Part shown: one piece after another, positions 15,569 to 23,978 of the stretch
How positions within the stretch are numbered: the stretch's first letter is position 1
Layout of the letters: every line of letters starts with the position of its first letter
The notes under the pieces: model-generated
Told to the model about the DNA's origin: nothing
The model's input: only the letters and a program-made list of their open reading frames with translations
Databases searched by the model: none
DNA from: an uncultured Clostridia bacterium
GTDB taxonomy: Bacteria; Bacillota; Clostridia; Oscillospirales; Butyricicoccaceae
NCBI GenBank assembly: GCA_910586575.1
Contig: CAJUJQ010000010.1
Coordinates: 1 to 40,871, forward strand
Direction of reading: 5' to 3'
Length of the DNA: 40,871 nt
Position numbers and translations under genes: made by a program

Positions 15569-16444
15569 TTGAGCATGGCTACCACCATCAACGAATTATA
15601 TCTGGAGCTTTTCAAACGCTTCCGGCAGGCGGGCACGCCGTCGCCGTCGCTGGAGGCGCGCGAACTGACAGCCTTTGTCTGCCATGCCGACAAAAAACGC
15701 ACGGCAAGCTGGGCACACATCTACCTGGACGGCGGCACGGTCAACGACGCGCACAAGCTTGCCGACCGCTATCTCGGCGGCGAACCGCTGGCCTACCTGC
15801 TGGGGGAGTGGGATTTTTACGGCCTGACCTTTCAGGTGACGCCGGCGGCGCTGATCCCGCGCCCGGATACCGAATCCCTTTGCGAGCTGGCCATCCGCCG
15901 CGCGCAGGAGGTCATGGAGCCGCGCGTGCTCGACCTGTGCTGCGGCTCCGGTTGTATCGGCATCGCGCTGCTGCACGAGGTCGAGGACGCGACCGTCTAC
16001 GCCGCCGACCTTTCCGAGGACGCGCTGCTGCTGGCGGTCGAGAACGCCAGACGGCTCGGTGTGTCGCAGCGGTTCCGCCCGGTGCGCTGCAACGCGCTCG
16101 TGGATCCGCCGTCGGCTCTGGGGGCGTTCCACATCATCGTGTGCAACCCACCCTATATCAGCAAGGAAGAAATGAAAACGCTCGACCCAAGCGTGAAAAA
16201 TTACGAGCCGAATATGGCGCTTTACGGCGGGGCGGACGGCCTGGATTTTTACCGCTCCATCACCGGCAACTGGCTGGAAGCCCTGGTTCCCGGCGGAATG
16301 CTGTACTTTGAATGCGGCTGGCAGCAGGCGGAAGCCGTTGTCGGGCTTTGCGAAGCCGCCGGGCTGCTTGATGTCACCATCCATGAGGATTTGTCAGGCA
16401 TCCAGCGCGTGGTCAGCGCCCGCGCCCCGCGCGGCAGGCGTTAA
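15569..16444 (+). CDS. prmC: Peptide chain release factor N5-glutamine methyltransferase
   Basis: PrmC uses S-adenosylmethionine to methylate the GGQ glutamine of release factors RF1/RF2, improving termination. The 291-aa product has the helical N-terminal release-factor-binding domain (about 1-85), the SAM-binding DLCCGSGCIGIALL loop and the catalytic NPPYI motif (in IIVCNPPYISKEEM). GGGAGG lies eight bases before TTG 15569, whereas ATG 15575 would be 14 bases away, so the TTG start is preferred. It lies 35 bases after the DUF1385 gene and is co-directional with recA. Confidence 0.93.
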   Translation: MSMATTINELYLELFKRFRQAGTPSPSLEARELTAFVCHADKKRTASWAHIYLDGGTVNDAHKLADRYLGGEPLAYLLGEWDFYGLTFQVTPAALIPRPDTESLCELAIRRAQEVMEPRVLDLCCGSGCIGIALLHEVEDATVYAADLSEDALLLAVENARRLGVSQRFRPVRCNALVDPPSALGAFHIIVCNPPYISKEEMKTLDPSVKNYEPNMALYGGADGLDFYRSITGNWLEALVPGGMLYFECGWQQAEAVVGLCEAAGLLDVTIHEDLSGIQRVVSARAPRGRR

Positions 16445-16504
16445 AATGTTCATTTGTGATTGTCCCCGTCCCGGCTGGGGCGGGCTTGGAGGGATAACGG
16501 AACT

Positions 16505-17728
16505 ATGGCACAGAAAAAACAGCCGCTGCCGCGTGTCAAACCGGCGGACGATAAACAAAAGGCGCTCGCCAAGGTACTCGGCGAGCTGGAAAAGACGCAC
16601 GGCAAGGGCACGATTATGCGCCTGGGCGAGAATGTTTCCATGAACGTGGACCATATCTCGACCGGCTCCATCGGCCTGGACGTGGCGCTTGGTATCGGCG
16701 GCCTGCCGCGCGGGCGCATCATTGAGATTTACGGGCCGGAATCCTCCGGCAAGACCACCATTGCGCTGCACTGCGTCGCCCAGGCGCAGCAGGCGGGCGG
16801 CGAAGCCGCCTTCGTGGACGCCGAGCACGCGCTCGACCCGATCTATGCCCGCGCCCTTGGCGTAGACATTGATTCGCTGCTCGTCTCCCAGCCGGACTGC
16901 GGGGAGCAGGGGCTGGAAATCGCCGACGCGCTGGTGCGCTCGGGCGCGCTCGATATCGTCGTTGTGGACTCGGTCGCGGCGCTGGTGCCGCGTGCTGAAA
17001 TTGAGGGCGAAATGGGCGATTCCTTTGTCGGCCTGCACGCGCGTTTGATGAGCCAGGCACTGCGCAAGCTGGCGGGTTCGATCGCCAAATCGAACTGCAC
17101 CGTGATTTTCATCAACCAGCTGCGCGAAAAAGTCGGCGTGATTTACGGCAGTCCCGAGGTTACGACCGGCGGGCGCGCGCTCAAGTTTTACGCGTCGGTG
17201 CGTATCGATGTGCGCCGCGCCGAGCAGCTCAAAAACGGCAGTGAAATCATCGGCAACCACACCCGCTGCAAGGTCGTCAAGAATAAAGTCGCGCCGCCGT
17301 TCAAGGAGGCAGAATTTGATATTATGTACGGCGAGGGGATTTCCTTCACCGGCGAATTGGTCGATATGGGCGTTGAATTTGACCTGGTGCAGAAGTCGGG
17401 CGCGTGGTACTCCATGAACGGCACCCGCCTTGGGCAGGGCCGTGACAACGCCAAGCTCTATTTCAAGGAGCACCCCGACGAAGCTGAAACCCTGCACAAG
17501 CAGATTTTGGACGCGATTTCCAAGCAGCAGGCCGAGATGGTCGCCAACCGGAAAAACAACAAAACCGTCGCCGAAAAGGAGGATGAGGACGAAATCCCGG
17601 CGGACGAGGACTTTACCGATATGCCCGAATCCGAACCGGCCCCCGCCAAGAAGCCCAAGGGACGCGGCTCCGCCAGCAAAGCGGTCTCGATTGACGCCGA
17701 CGATTTTGACGACGACTTGGATTTATAG
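16505..17728 (+). CDS. recA: Recombinase RecA
   Basis: RecA forms ATP-dependent filaments on single-stranded DNA, exchanges strands and triggers LexA self-cleavage. The 407-aa product has Walker A GPESSGKT, Walker B (IVVVDSVAALVPRAEIEGEM), the L2-region FINQLREKVGV and a long acidic C-tail ending DADDFDDDLDL. The start is ATG 16505 (MAQKKQ) with GGAGGGA upstream; an open frame from 16460 lacks a site. No LexA box of the CGAAC-N4-GTTCG type is visible in the 60-bp gap to prmC, so SOS control, if any, must act further upstream. Confidence 0.97.
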   Translation: MAQKKQPLPRVKPADDKQKALAKVLGELEKTHGKGTIMRLGENVSMNVDHISTGSIGLDVALGIGGLPRGRIIEIYGPESSGKTTIALHCVAQAQQAGGEAAFVDAEHALDPIYARALGVDIDSLLVSQPDCGEQGLEIADALVRSGALDIVVVDSVAALVPRAEIEGEMGDSFVGLHARLMSQALRKLAGSIAKSNCTVIFINQLREKVGVIYGSPEVTTGGRALKFYASVRIDVRRAEQLKNGSEIIGNHTRCKVVKNKVAPPFKEAEFDIMYGEGISFTGELVDMGVEFDLVQKSGAWYSMNGTRLGQGRDNAKLYFKEHPDEAETLHKQILDAISKQQAEMVANRKNNKTVAEKEDEDEIPADEDFTDMPESEPAPAKKPKGRGSASKAVSIDADDFDDDLDL

Positions 17729-17730
17729 GC

Positions 17731-18234
17731 ATGTGTAAATTGGAAGGAACGGAAACCCGCGAAGCGTTGGAGGAACGCTACCACCGCGCGCTGGACGCCG
17801 CCGGAAAGCAGCTGTCCTACCGGGCGCTGAGCGAGGCGGCACTGCGCAAAAAGCTGCTCGAAAAGGGGCACGCCGAGGACGCCGCCGAATATGCCGTCGC
17901 GTGGCTGCTCGAGCGCGGGCTGCTGGACGATGCCGGGCTTGCCGCGTCCATGGTGCGCTCCTACACCCGGAAGGGCTACGGCGCGCTGCGTATCCGGCAG
18001 GAGCTGCTGCGGCACGGCATCCGCCGCGAACAGGCAGAAACCGCGCTGGAAGGCTTCGATGCGGATTTGGATAAAATGACCGCCCTGCTGAACAAGCGCC
18101 TGCGCGGCGACCTCTCCGACCGGAAGGAGGTCGGGAAAGCCGTGGCGGCGTTGCAGCGGCGTGGCTTCCGCTGGGACGATATCCGCCGCGCGCTGGACGC
18201 CTATGGCGCCCGGATGGAGGACGAATATGAGTAA
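17731..18234 (+). CDS. recX: Regulatory protein RecX
   Basis: RecX binds RecA filaments and limits their activity. The 167-aa helical product has the RecX repeats (YRALSEAALRKKLLEKGH, AWLLERGLLDDAGLAASMVR and RGFRWDDIRRALDAYG). It starts two bases after the recA stop, so the pair is coupled, the usual arrangement. Its last eight bases overlap rimO. Confidence 0.93.
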   Translation: MCKLEGTETREALEERYHRALDAAGKQLSYRALSEAALRKKLLEKGHAEDAAEYAVAWLLERGLLDDAGLAASMVRSYTRKGYGALRIRQELLRHGIRREQAETALEGFDADLDKMTALLNKRLRGDLSDRKEVGKAVAALQRRGFRWDDIRRALDAYGARMEDEYE

Positions 18235-19558
18235 AACAACAAAAATTGGGCTGATTTCGCTCGGCTGCGCCAAAAACCTGGTGGACAGCGAGCATATGCT
18301 CTCCCGCCTGCGGGCGGCGGGCTATGCGGTCACCGGCCATATGGAAGAAGCCGAAATCGCGATTATCAACACCTGCGGCTTTATCGAAGCCGCCAAGAAA
18401 GAGGCAATTTCCACCATCCTGGAAACCGCACAATATAAACAGTCCGGCGTCCTGCGCGGGCTGATTGTAACTGGCTGTCTCGCCCAGCGCTACCGCGCCG
18501 AAATCGAGGATGAGCTTCCCGAGGTGGACGCGGTTTTGGGTACGGGAAGCTATGACGATATTGTGATGGCGGTGGGCGACGTGCTGGCGGGCAAAAAGGC
18601 GGCGTATTTCGCCGATATTACTGCCGCCGCGCTTGAGGGCAGCCGCGACCGGCTGACCCCCGCTTATACCGCTTACCTGAAAATTGCGGAGGGCTGTTCC
18701 AACCGGTGCGGCTACTGCATTATCCCCAAGCTGCGCGGCCCCTACCGAAGCCGGAATTTTGAAGCCCTGCTCGCTGAAGCGCGCGGCCTTGCTGAAAGCG
18801 GCGTGAAGGAACTGATTGTCATTGCGCAGGATATTACCCGGTACGGGATGGATTTGTATGGCGAACGCCGCCTGCCCGCGCTGCTGCGCGAGCTGTGCAG
18901 GCTGGATTTCACATGGGTGCGGCTGCACTACCTGTACCCCGACCAAATCACCGACGAGCTGACCCGCGTGATTGCGGACGAGCCGAAGATTGTGAAATAT
19001 CTGGATATCCCGTTACAGCATGTTTCACGGCGCATTCTGCGCTCCATGCACCGTCCGGGCGACCGCGCGTCCATGACCGCGCTGCTGGACTCCCTGCGGG
19101 AGCGCATCCCGGGGCTGGTGCTGCGTACCAGCCTGATTGTCGGGCTTCCCGGCGAGACCGAGGAGGAATTTGCCGAGCTGTGCGAATTCCTGCAAGAGGT
19201 ACGGATTGAACGCGTGGGCGTGTTTGAGTTCTCGCCCGAGGAGGGCACTGAAGCCGCAGCGCTTCCGGAGCAGATTGACGGGGGGACCAAGCAGGCGCGC
19301 CGCCTGATTGTCGAAGAATTACAGTCCGGCGTGATGGATGACTTTAATTTTTCCCGCCTGCACGAAACGCTTGACGTGCTTTGCGAAGGGTGGGATAATG
19401 AACAGGAGCTGTATTTTGGGCGGAGCTATGCCGATTCCATCGAGGTGGACGGCACGGTATACTTTTCCTCCGAAGCGCCGGTGGGCGCGGGCGAGTTCGT
19501 CCGGGTACGGATAGACGACAGCCTTGGCGCGGATCTTGCCGGGACGCGCGTGGGCTGA
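18227..19558 (+). CDS. rimO: Ribosomal protein S12 methylthiotransferase RimO
   Basis: RimO is a radical-SAM enzyme that adds a methylthio group to an aspartate of ribosomal protein S12. The 443-aa product has the three N-terminal cluster cysteines (SLGCAKN, NTCGFIE, VTGCLAQ). The radical-SAM CxxxCxxC motif appears in GCSNRCGYCIIP, and a C-terminal TRAM domain covers about 375-440. ATG 18227 has GGAGG nearby inside recX; the gene overlaps recX by 8 bases. Confidence 0.95.
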   Translation: MSKTTKIGLISLGCAKNLVDSEHMLSRLRAAGYAVTGHMEEAEIAIINTCGFIEAAKKEAISTILETAQYKQSGVLRGLIVTGCLAQRYRAEIEDELPEVDAVLGTGSYDDIVMAVGDVLAGKKAAYFADITAAALEGSRDRLTPAYTAYLKIAEGCSNRCGYCIIPKLRGPYRSRNFEALLAEARGLAESGVKELIVIAQDITRYGMDLYGERRLPALLRELCRLDFTWVRLHYLYPDQITDELTRVIADEPKIVKYLDIPLQHVSRRILRSMHRPGDRASMTALLDSLRERIPGLVLRTSLIVGLPGETEEEFAELCEFLQEVRIERVGVFEFSPEEGTEAAALPEQIDGGTKQARRLIVEELQSGVMDDFNFSRLHETLDVLCEGWDNEQELYFGRSYADSIEVDGTVYFSSEAPVGAGEFVRVRIDDSLGADLAGTRVG

Positions 19559-19579
19559 AAAAAGAAGGTGTTCTTTTCT

Positions 19580-20272
19580 ATGACGACTGCAAATAAGATT
19601 ACGCTGGTACGCATCGCCATGATTCCGTTTTTTGTGGTGTTCGCGCTGATGGACGGCGTGCAGTGGCAGGCGCTCGCGCTCGCGCTGTTCTGTATCGCGT
19701 CGTTCACCGATTTCCTGGACGGCTATATTGCCCGGAAATATAATCAGGTGACCGATTTCGGCAAATTTGTAGACCCGCTCGCGGACAAACTGCTGGTCAC
19801 GGCGGCGCTGGTTATTTTCGTCGGGCAGGGGCTGCTGGCAAGCTGGATGGTATTTATCATCCTGGCGCGCGAATTCATTATCACCAGCCTGCGCAATGTC
19901 GCGGCGGCAAAGGGGCAGGTGATGGCGGCGTCGTGGTCGGGCAAGGTGAAAACCTGCGTCCAAATCGCGGGCATTATCCTGATTTTCCTGCTGTCGATTT
20001 ACTGGGGCTGGGTGAACACAAACAGCATGTTCAGCGTTGCAATGATTACCAGCAAATACCTTCCGGAAGCGGCGGGCGCGTCCTCAATCGGCATGATTGG
20101 CGGGGCGGACGGCCCGACCTCCATCCTGGTCGCGGGCAGCGGCCATCCGCTTGCGCCGCTCAGTAACCTCATCGGGCTGGTGATGACGCTGGTGACGCTT
20201 TATTCCGGCTATGATTACCTGAAACGCAACTGGGATTTGGTCGCCGAAGGCGCGACCCGCCCGAAGCAGTAA
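19580..20272 (+). CDS. pgsA: CDP-diacylglycerol--glycerol-3-phosphate phosphatidyltransferase with extra segment
   Basis: PgsA makes phosphatidylglycerol phosphate from CDP-diacylglycerol and glycerol 3-phosphate in the membrane. The CDP-alcohol phosphotransferase signature DG-x2-AR-x8-G-x3-D-x3-D is complete in DGYIARKYNQVTDFGKFVDP followed by LAD. The 230-aa product is about 35-40 residues longer than typical bacterial PgsA. The surplus lies between the last two membrane helices (about 147-194) and contains SIGMIGGADGPTSILVAG, the signature of sodium-pumping decarboxylase beta subunits. ATG 19580 is used because the upstream GTG 19568 lies inside the ribosome site AAGAAGG. It is co-directional with rimO, 21 bases away. 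Confidence 0.92.
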   Translation: MTTANKITLVRIAMIPFFVVFALMDGVQWQALALALFCIASFTDFLDGYIARKYNQVTDFGKFVDPLADKLLVTAALVIFVGQGLLASWMVFIILAREFIITSLRNVAAAKGQVMAASWSGKVKTCVQIAGIILIFLLSIYWGWVNTNSMFSVAMITSKYLPEAAGASSIGMIGGADGPTSILVAGSGHPLAPLSNLIGLVMTLVTLYSGYDYLKRNWDLVAEGATRPKQ

Positions 20273-20286
20273 AGGGGGGGCGGACG

Positions 20287-20802
20287 ATGGCAATCAACGT
20301 CTATCCCGCGCGCCGGGAACATATCCCGATCCTGCTGCATTTCATCCATGCACTGTCCGTATACCAGCATATGGAGGATGAGGTTACGGTCACGCCCGGG
20401 CTGCTGGAAAAGTGGATGTTCGAGCACCGGATGGCCGAAGCCCTGCTGGCCGATTCCGACGGGAAACCGGTCGGGTTCGCGCTGTTCTTCCATATGTTTT
20501 CGGCGTTTCCGGGACTGCCGGGGCTGTACCTTCAGGATTTGTACGTGAACCCGGAATGCCGGGGCAGCGGCTGCGGCAAGGCGCTGATGGCCGGGCTTGC
20601 CCGCATTGCCGTGGCGCGCGGCTGCGACTGCGTCGAATGGGCCTGCCTGGACTGGAACCAGCCGAGCATTGACTTTTACCGTTCCCTGGGCGCAAAGCCC
20701 ATGCCGGACTGGACGAATTACCACCTTTCGGGCGACGCGCTGCATGCCCTCGGGCAGCGTTCCCCCAACGCGCCGGAACCGAAATATACTCGTGTGCGTT
20801 AA
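20287..20802 (+). CDS. GNAT-family N-acetyltransferase
   Basis: The 171-aa product has the GNAT fold: N-terminal strand and helix (YPARREHIPILLHFIHALS), the core strand LYLQDLYVNPECRGSGCGKA with the acetyl-CoA-binding RGSGCGKA loop, and the end motif DWNQPSIDFYRSLGA. It should transfer an acetyl group to an amine; diamine acetyltransferases look similar, but the acceptor cannot be assigned. GGGGGG precedes ATG 20287, which lies 14 bases after pgsA. Confidence 0.85.
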   Translation: MAINVYPARREHIPILLHFIHALSVYQHMEDEVTVTPGLLEKWMFEHRMAEALLADSDGKPVGFALFFHMFSAFPGLPGLYLQDLYVNPECRGSGCGKALMAGLARIAVARGCDCVEWACLDWNQPSIDFYRSLGAKPMPDWTNYHLSGDALHALGQRSPNAPEPKYTRVR

Positions 20803-21044
20803 AGTTTGCCGTTCGGTTCGCCTGCGCGGCGGGCGGTCCTGCGCGGACAGCGCCAGAGGGACTCATCCCTCTGGACTCCCTTTCTCCGCTGCGGCGGGAA
20901 TTGGAGCGGCAATCATCGTTGCTGCACCTTGCCCTGCCCGCCAAACGGATGGCGGGCAGGGTGGGTGAATACGGCAAATCTTTTCATTCGCGAGTATAAA
21001 TTACCGGATATCCGATTTCATCTTCCAAAGGAGTTCATTATTTC
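20803..21044 (+). other. Structured 242-bp leader region upstream of cysS
   Basis: No gene is seen. Two strong perfect hairpins lie here: CCAGAGGGA / TCCCTCTGG at 20853-20874 (4-base loop) and CCCTGCCCGCC / GGCGGGCAGGG at 20932-20961 (8-base loop). Neither is followed by a T run. AGGGTGGGTGAATACGGC after the second faintly resembles a T-box sequence but lacks the conserved core, so a tRNA-sensing T-box is not supported. The first hairpin has the look of a common intergenic repeat. Confidence 0.5.
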
Positions 21045-22457
21045 ATGAAACTATTTAACAGCATGAGCCGCACCAAAGAGGAATTTGTCCCCATCACCCC
21101 CGGTGAAGTGAAGATGTATTCCTGCGGCCCCACCGTTTACAACTATTTTCATGTGGGCAACGCCCGCCCGTTCATCATCTTTGACCTGCTGCGGCGCTAT
21201 TTTGAGTACCGCGGCTACAAGGTGGCCTTTGTCCAGAATTTTACCGATATTGACGACAAGGTGATTAACAAGGCCAACGATGAGGGCGTCACCTATGATG
21301 TGATTGCCGACCGCTATATCAAAGAATATTTCGTAGACGCGCAGGGCTTGGGCATCCGTCCGGCGACCGTGCACCCCCGCGCAACCGAAACCATGGACGC
21401 GATTCTCGATATTGTCCAGCGCCTGCTGGACAACGGGCACGCCTATGTTGCCGAAAACGGCGATGTGTATTTCCGCACCAGTACCTTCCCGGAGTACGGC
21501 AAGCTGAGCCATCAGCCGCTGGAGGATTTGCAGGCGGGTGCGCGCATCAGCGTGGGCGAACTGAAAGAGGACCCGATGGATTTCGCCGTCTGGAAGGCTG
21601 CAAAGCCGGGCGAGCCTGCGTGGGATACCCCGTGGGGCACGAAGGGACGTCCCGGCTGGCACATCGAATGCTCGGCAATGGCGAACAAATACCTCGGCAA
21701 GACCATTGATATCCATTCCGGCGGCCTGGATTTGACCTTCCCGCACCACGAGAACGAAATCGCACAGTCCGAGTGCGCCAACGGCTGCACCTTCGCCAAC
21801 TACTGGCTGCACAACGGCTTCCTGACCATCGACAACCAGAAAATGTCTAAATCAGCGGGCAATTTCTTCATGGTGCGCGACGCGGCCAAGGAGTTCGGTT
21901 ATGAGACCATCCGCATGTTCATGCTGTCTGCGCACTACCGCACGCCGCTGAACTATTCGGCAGAATCGCTCAAGATGAACAAAACCTCGTTGGAGCGGCT
22001 CTATGAGAGCCGGAACAACCTGGAATTCCGCATTTCCAAGGCAGGCGGCGACGCCATGGCCCCCGATGAGGAAAGCAAGCTGTCCGCGCTCGGCCAGTAC
22101 CGCGAGCACTTTATCGCCGCCATGGATGACGACCTGAACACCGCCGACGCGCTGTCCTCGATTTTCGAGCTGGTGCGCGAAATCAACGCCTATATGGGCG
22201 CGCATCAGGACGCTTCCAGGGCATTCCTGAGCGGGGCGCACGCGCTGCTCATGGAGCTGGCCGGCGTGCTCGGGCTGGTGCAGCAGCGGGAGGATTCCGG
22301 CATTGACGCCGAAATCGAGGATTTAATTGCCCAGCGCGCAGCGGCTAAGAAAAACAGGGATTTTGCCGAGGCCGACCGCATCCGGGACTACCTGCTGAAC
22401 GAAAAGGGCATTGTCATTAAGGACACCCGCCAGGGCACCCAGTGGAGCCGCGTTTAA
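21045..22457 (+). CDS. cysS: Cysteinyl-tRNA synthetase
   Basis: CysS charges tRNA-Cys with cysteine. The 470-aa class-I synthetase has the zinc-ligand and HIGH-type region CGPTVYNYFHVGNARPF, further zinc ligands in WHIECSAMA and HHENE, the KMSKS loop (QKMSKSAGNF) and a C-terminal anticodon-binding helical domain. AAAGGAG lies before ATG 21045. An intrinsic terminator follows. Confidence 0.97.
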   Translation: MKLFNSMSRTKEEFVPITPGEVKMYSCGPTVYNYFHVGNARPFIIFDLLRRYFEYRGYKVAFVQNFTDIDDKVINKANDEGVTYDVIADRYIKEYFVDAQGLGIRPATVHPRATETMDAILDIVQRLLDNGHAYVAENGDVYFRTSTFPEYGKLSHQPLEDLQAGARISVGELKEDPMDFAVWKAAKPGEPAWDTPWGTKGRPGWHIECSAMANKYLGKTIDIHSGGLDLTFPHHENEIAQSECANGCTFANYWLHNGFLTIDNQKMSKSAGNFFMVRDAAKEFGYETIRMFMLSAHYRTPLNYSAESLKMNKTSLERLYESRNNLEFRISKAGGDAMAPDEESKLSALGQYREHFIAAMDDDLNTADALSSIFELVREINAYMGAHQDASRAFLSGAHALLMELAGVLGLVQQREDSGIDAEIEDLIAQRAAAKKNRDFAEADRIRDYLLNEKGIVIKDTRQGTQWSRV

Positions 22458-22487
22458 TACGTCTCCCAGTGCTGCTGTAAAGCAATC

Positions 22488-22539
22488 AAATACCGCCTCC
22501 CTGTCCGCAACGGATGGACGGAGACGGTATTTTTATTTG
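22488..22539 (+). terminator. Intrinsic terminator of cysS
   Basis: AAATACCGCCTCC and GGAGACGGTATTT form a long stem (22488-22534) with a few mismatches. It is followed directly by TTTTTATTT. Confidence 0.85.
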
Positions 22540-22568
22540 CCTGACGTGCCTGTACCTTTGTCAAAGTA

Positions 22569-22596
22569 TTGACAATCCGCCTGAATGGAATATAAT
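22569..22596 (+). promoter_or_regulatory. Sigma-A promoter of the SLH-transglutaminase operon
   Basis: Perfect TTGACA (22569-22574) and perfect TATAAT (22591-22596) are separated by 16 bases, about 75 bases upstream of the start codon. Confidence 0.8.
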
Positions 22597-22670
22597 AGTA
22601 CATGCGTGAGCCGTTACGTGCCGCTCTTTGCGGTAAGCTGCGGAAACCGCATTTTAGGGGGTATATTTAT

Positions 22671-23975
22671 TTGAATAGGCATTTTATAAAACGAACGTTT
22701 CCCCGGCTGCTGTCTGCGGCGCTCGTTTTGTGCTGCCTGGCGGAGCCCGCTTCCGCGTCGTATGGTGCGTATACGCTGCGGAAGGAACCACATGAAAAAT
22801 ATCTGGACGGCACGCCGGCGGGCGCCTTCCAGCCGTCCGCCGTTTTGACGCGCGCGCAGGCGGCGAACCTTCTTTACGGCCTGCTCGAACAGCCGCCCGC
22901 CGGGGATTGGCAATTCACCGATATTCCGGCAGGGGCGTGGTACGAGCGCGCCGCCAAGTCTTTAGCGTGGGCGGGCATCCTGCCGGACGACGGCAGCGGG
23001 CGCTTCCGTCCGGACGAACCGCTGACCCGTAAAGAATGCGCGGCCATGCTCGCGGGATTTTTAGAACCGGCCACAGCTTCATACCGCTTTACCGACGTGC
23101 CGTCCGAAAGTCCGGAAGCGGGCGCAATTGCCTGCGCCGTCGCGCATGGGCTGTTCTCCGCTGACGAAACCGGCGCGTTCCGTCCCGACTTCCCAATGAC
23201 GCGCGCGGAAACCGCTGTTGTCTTTAACCATCTGCTGGGGCGCGCCCCGGACGCCGCCGAGCTGGCGCGCACGCCGGAAATGCGCGTGTTCCCGGATGTG
23301 AATTTCGACCATTGGGCCTACGCCGCGATTATGGAAGCGACCACCACCCACACCTATACCGCCGTCCCGGGAAGCCCAAACGAACGCTGGACCTCCTTTG
23401 AACGAGAAGCGGCACGCATTACGGACGGCTTCCATAGCATCGACGGCTGGCTGTACTTCGCGCGGGACGGGCACTTTCTCACCTCGCAGACGGTCGGCAG
23501 CTTTACCTTTGGCGCGGACGGGCGCTATACCACCGGCAATGCCGCGCTCGATCAAAAGCTTGCCGAAATCATCCGCACCCAAACCAGCGGCGGCATGACA
23601 AGGGACGAAACATTGCGCGCGCTTTACAACTATGTGCGCGACAATTTTACTTATATCAAGCGCGACCTGGTTTCCAAAGGGCAAACCGGTTGGGAACCCG
23701 CCTATGCGGAACGCTTCTTTGCGGACGGACGCGGCAACTGCTACGGCTTCGCCGCCGCGTTCCAACAGCTGGCGCGCGCCATCGGCGTGGAAGCTGTGAC
23801 CGTGGTCGGCCAGCTCGGCAAGAACCGCCAGCCCCACGGCTGGGTTGAAATCAGCCTTGACGGCGTCAACGCGGTCTATGACCCTGAGATTGAAATGGTC
23901 TACCGTGGGCGGGGATGCGCCTTTGATATGTTCCGGTTCCAGTATTCCGCCGCGCCGTTCGATTATTGGAAATAA
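22671..23975 (+). CDS. Secreted S-layer-homology protein with transglutaminase-like domain
   Basis: The 434-aa product starts with a signal peptide (NRHFIKRTFPRLLSAALVLC...PASASYG). Three S-layer-homology modules follow (about 35-210), with typical repeats such as WYERAAKSLAWAGILPDDGS, RFRPDEPLTRKECAAML and FRPDFPMTRAETAVVFNHLL; they anchor proteins to cell-wall polymers. The C-terminal domain is transglutaminase-like, with the Cys-His-Asp triad in GRGNCYGFAAAF, PHGWVEI and NAVYDPEIE. It may cut or cross-link wall peptides. The start is TTG 22671, with AGGGGG upstream and the signal peptide complete from there. It starts an operon with the MBOAT gene three bases on. Confidence 0.82.
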   Translation: MNRHFIKRTFPRLLSAALVLCCLAEPASASYGAYTLRKEPHEKYLDGTPAGAFQPSAVLTRAQAANLLYGLLEQPPAGDWQFTDIPAGAWYERAAKSLAWAGILPDDGSGRFRPDEPLTRKECAAMLAGFLEPATASYRFTDVPSESPEAGAIACAVAHGLFSADETGAFRPDFPMTRAETAVVFNHLLGRAPDAAELARTPEMRVFPDVNFDHWAYAAIMEATTTHTYTAVPGSPNERWTSFEREAARITDGFHSIDGWLYFARDGHFLTSQTVGSFTFGADGRYTTGNAALDQKLAEIIRTQTSGGMTRDETLRALYNYVRDNFTYIKRDLVSKGQTGWEPAYAERFFADGRGNCYGFAAAFQQLARAIGVEAVTVVGQLGKNRQPHGWVEISLDGVNAVYDPEIEMVYRGRGCAFDMFRFQYSAAPFDYWK

Positions 23976-23978
23976 AGT

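Noticed and set aside
15596..16384. 262-codon open frame antisense to prmC
   Set aside because: It is an artefact of GC-rich codon bias; prmC has full motifs and a ribosome site.
16445..16504. LexA (SOS) box upstream of recA
   Set aside because: No CGAAC-N4-GTTCG-like site is present in the gap.
16719..17060. 113-codon frame antisense to recA
   Set aside because: Arg/Pro-rich shadow of recA.
20950..20985. T-box-like sequence before cysS
   Set aside because: AGGGTGGGTGAATACGGC resembles the T-box only in its first bases; the conserved core and the antiterminator/terminator pair are missing.
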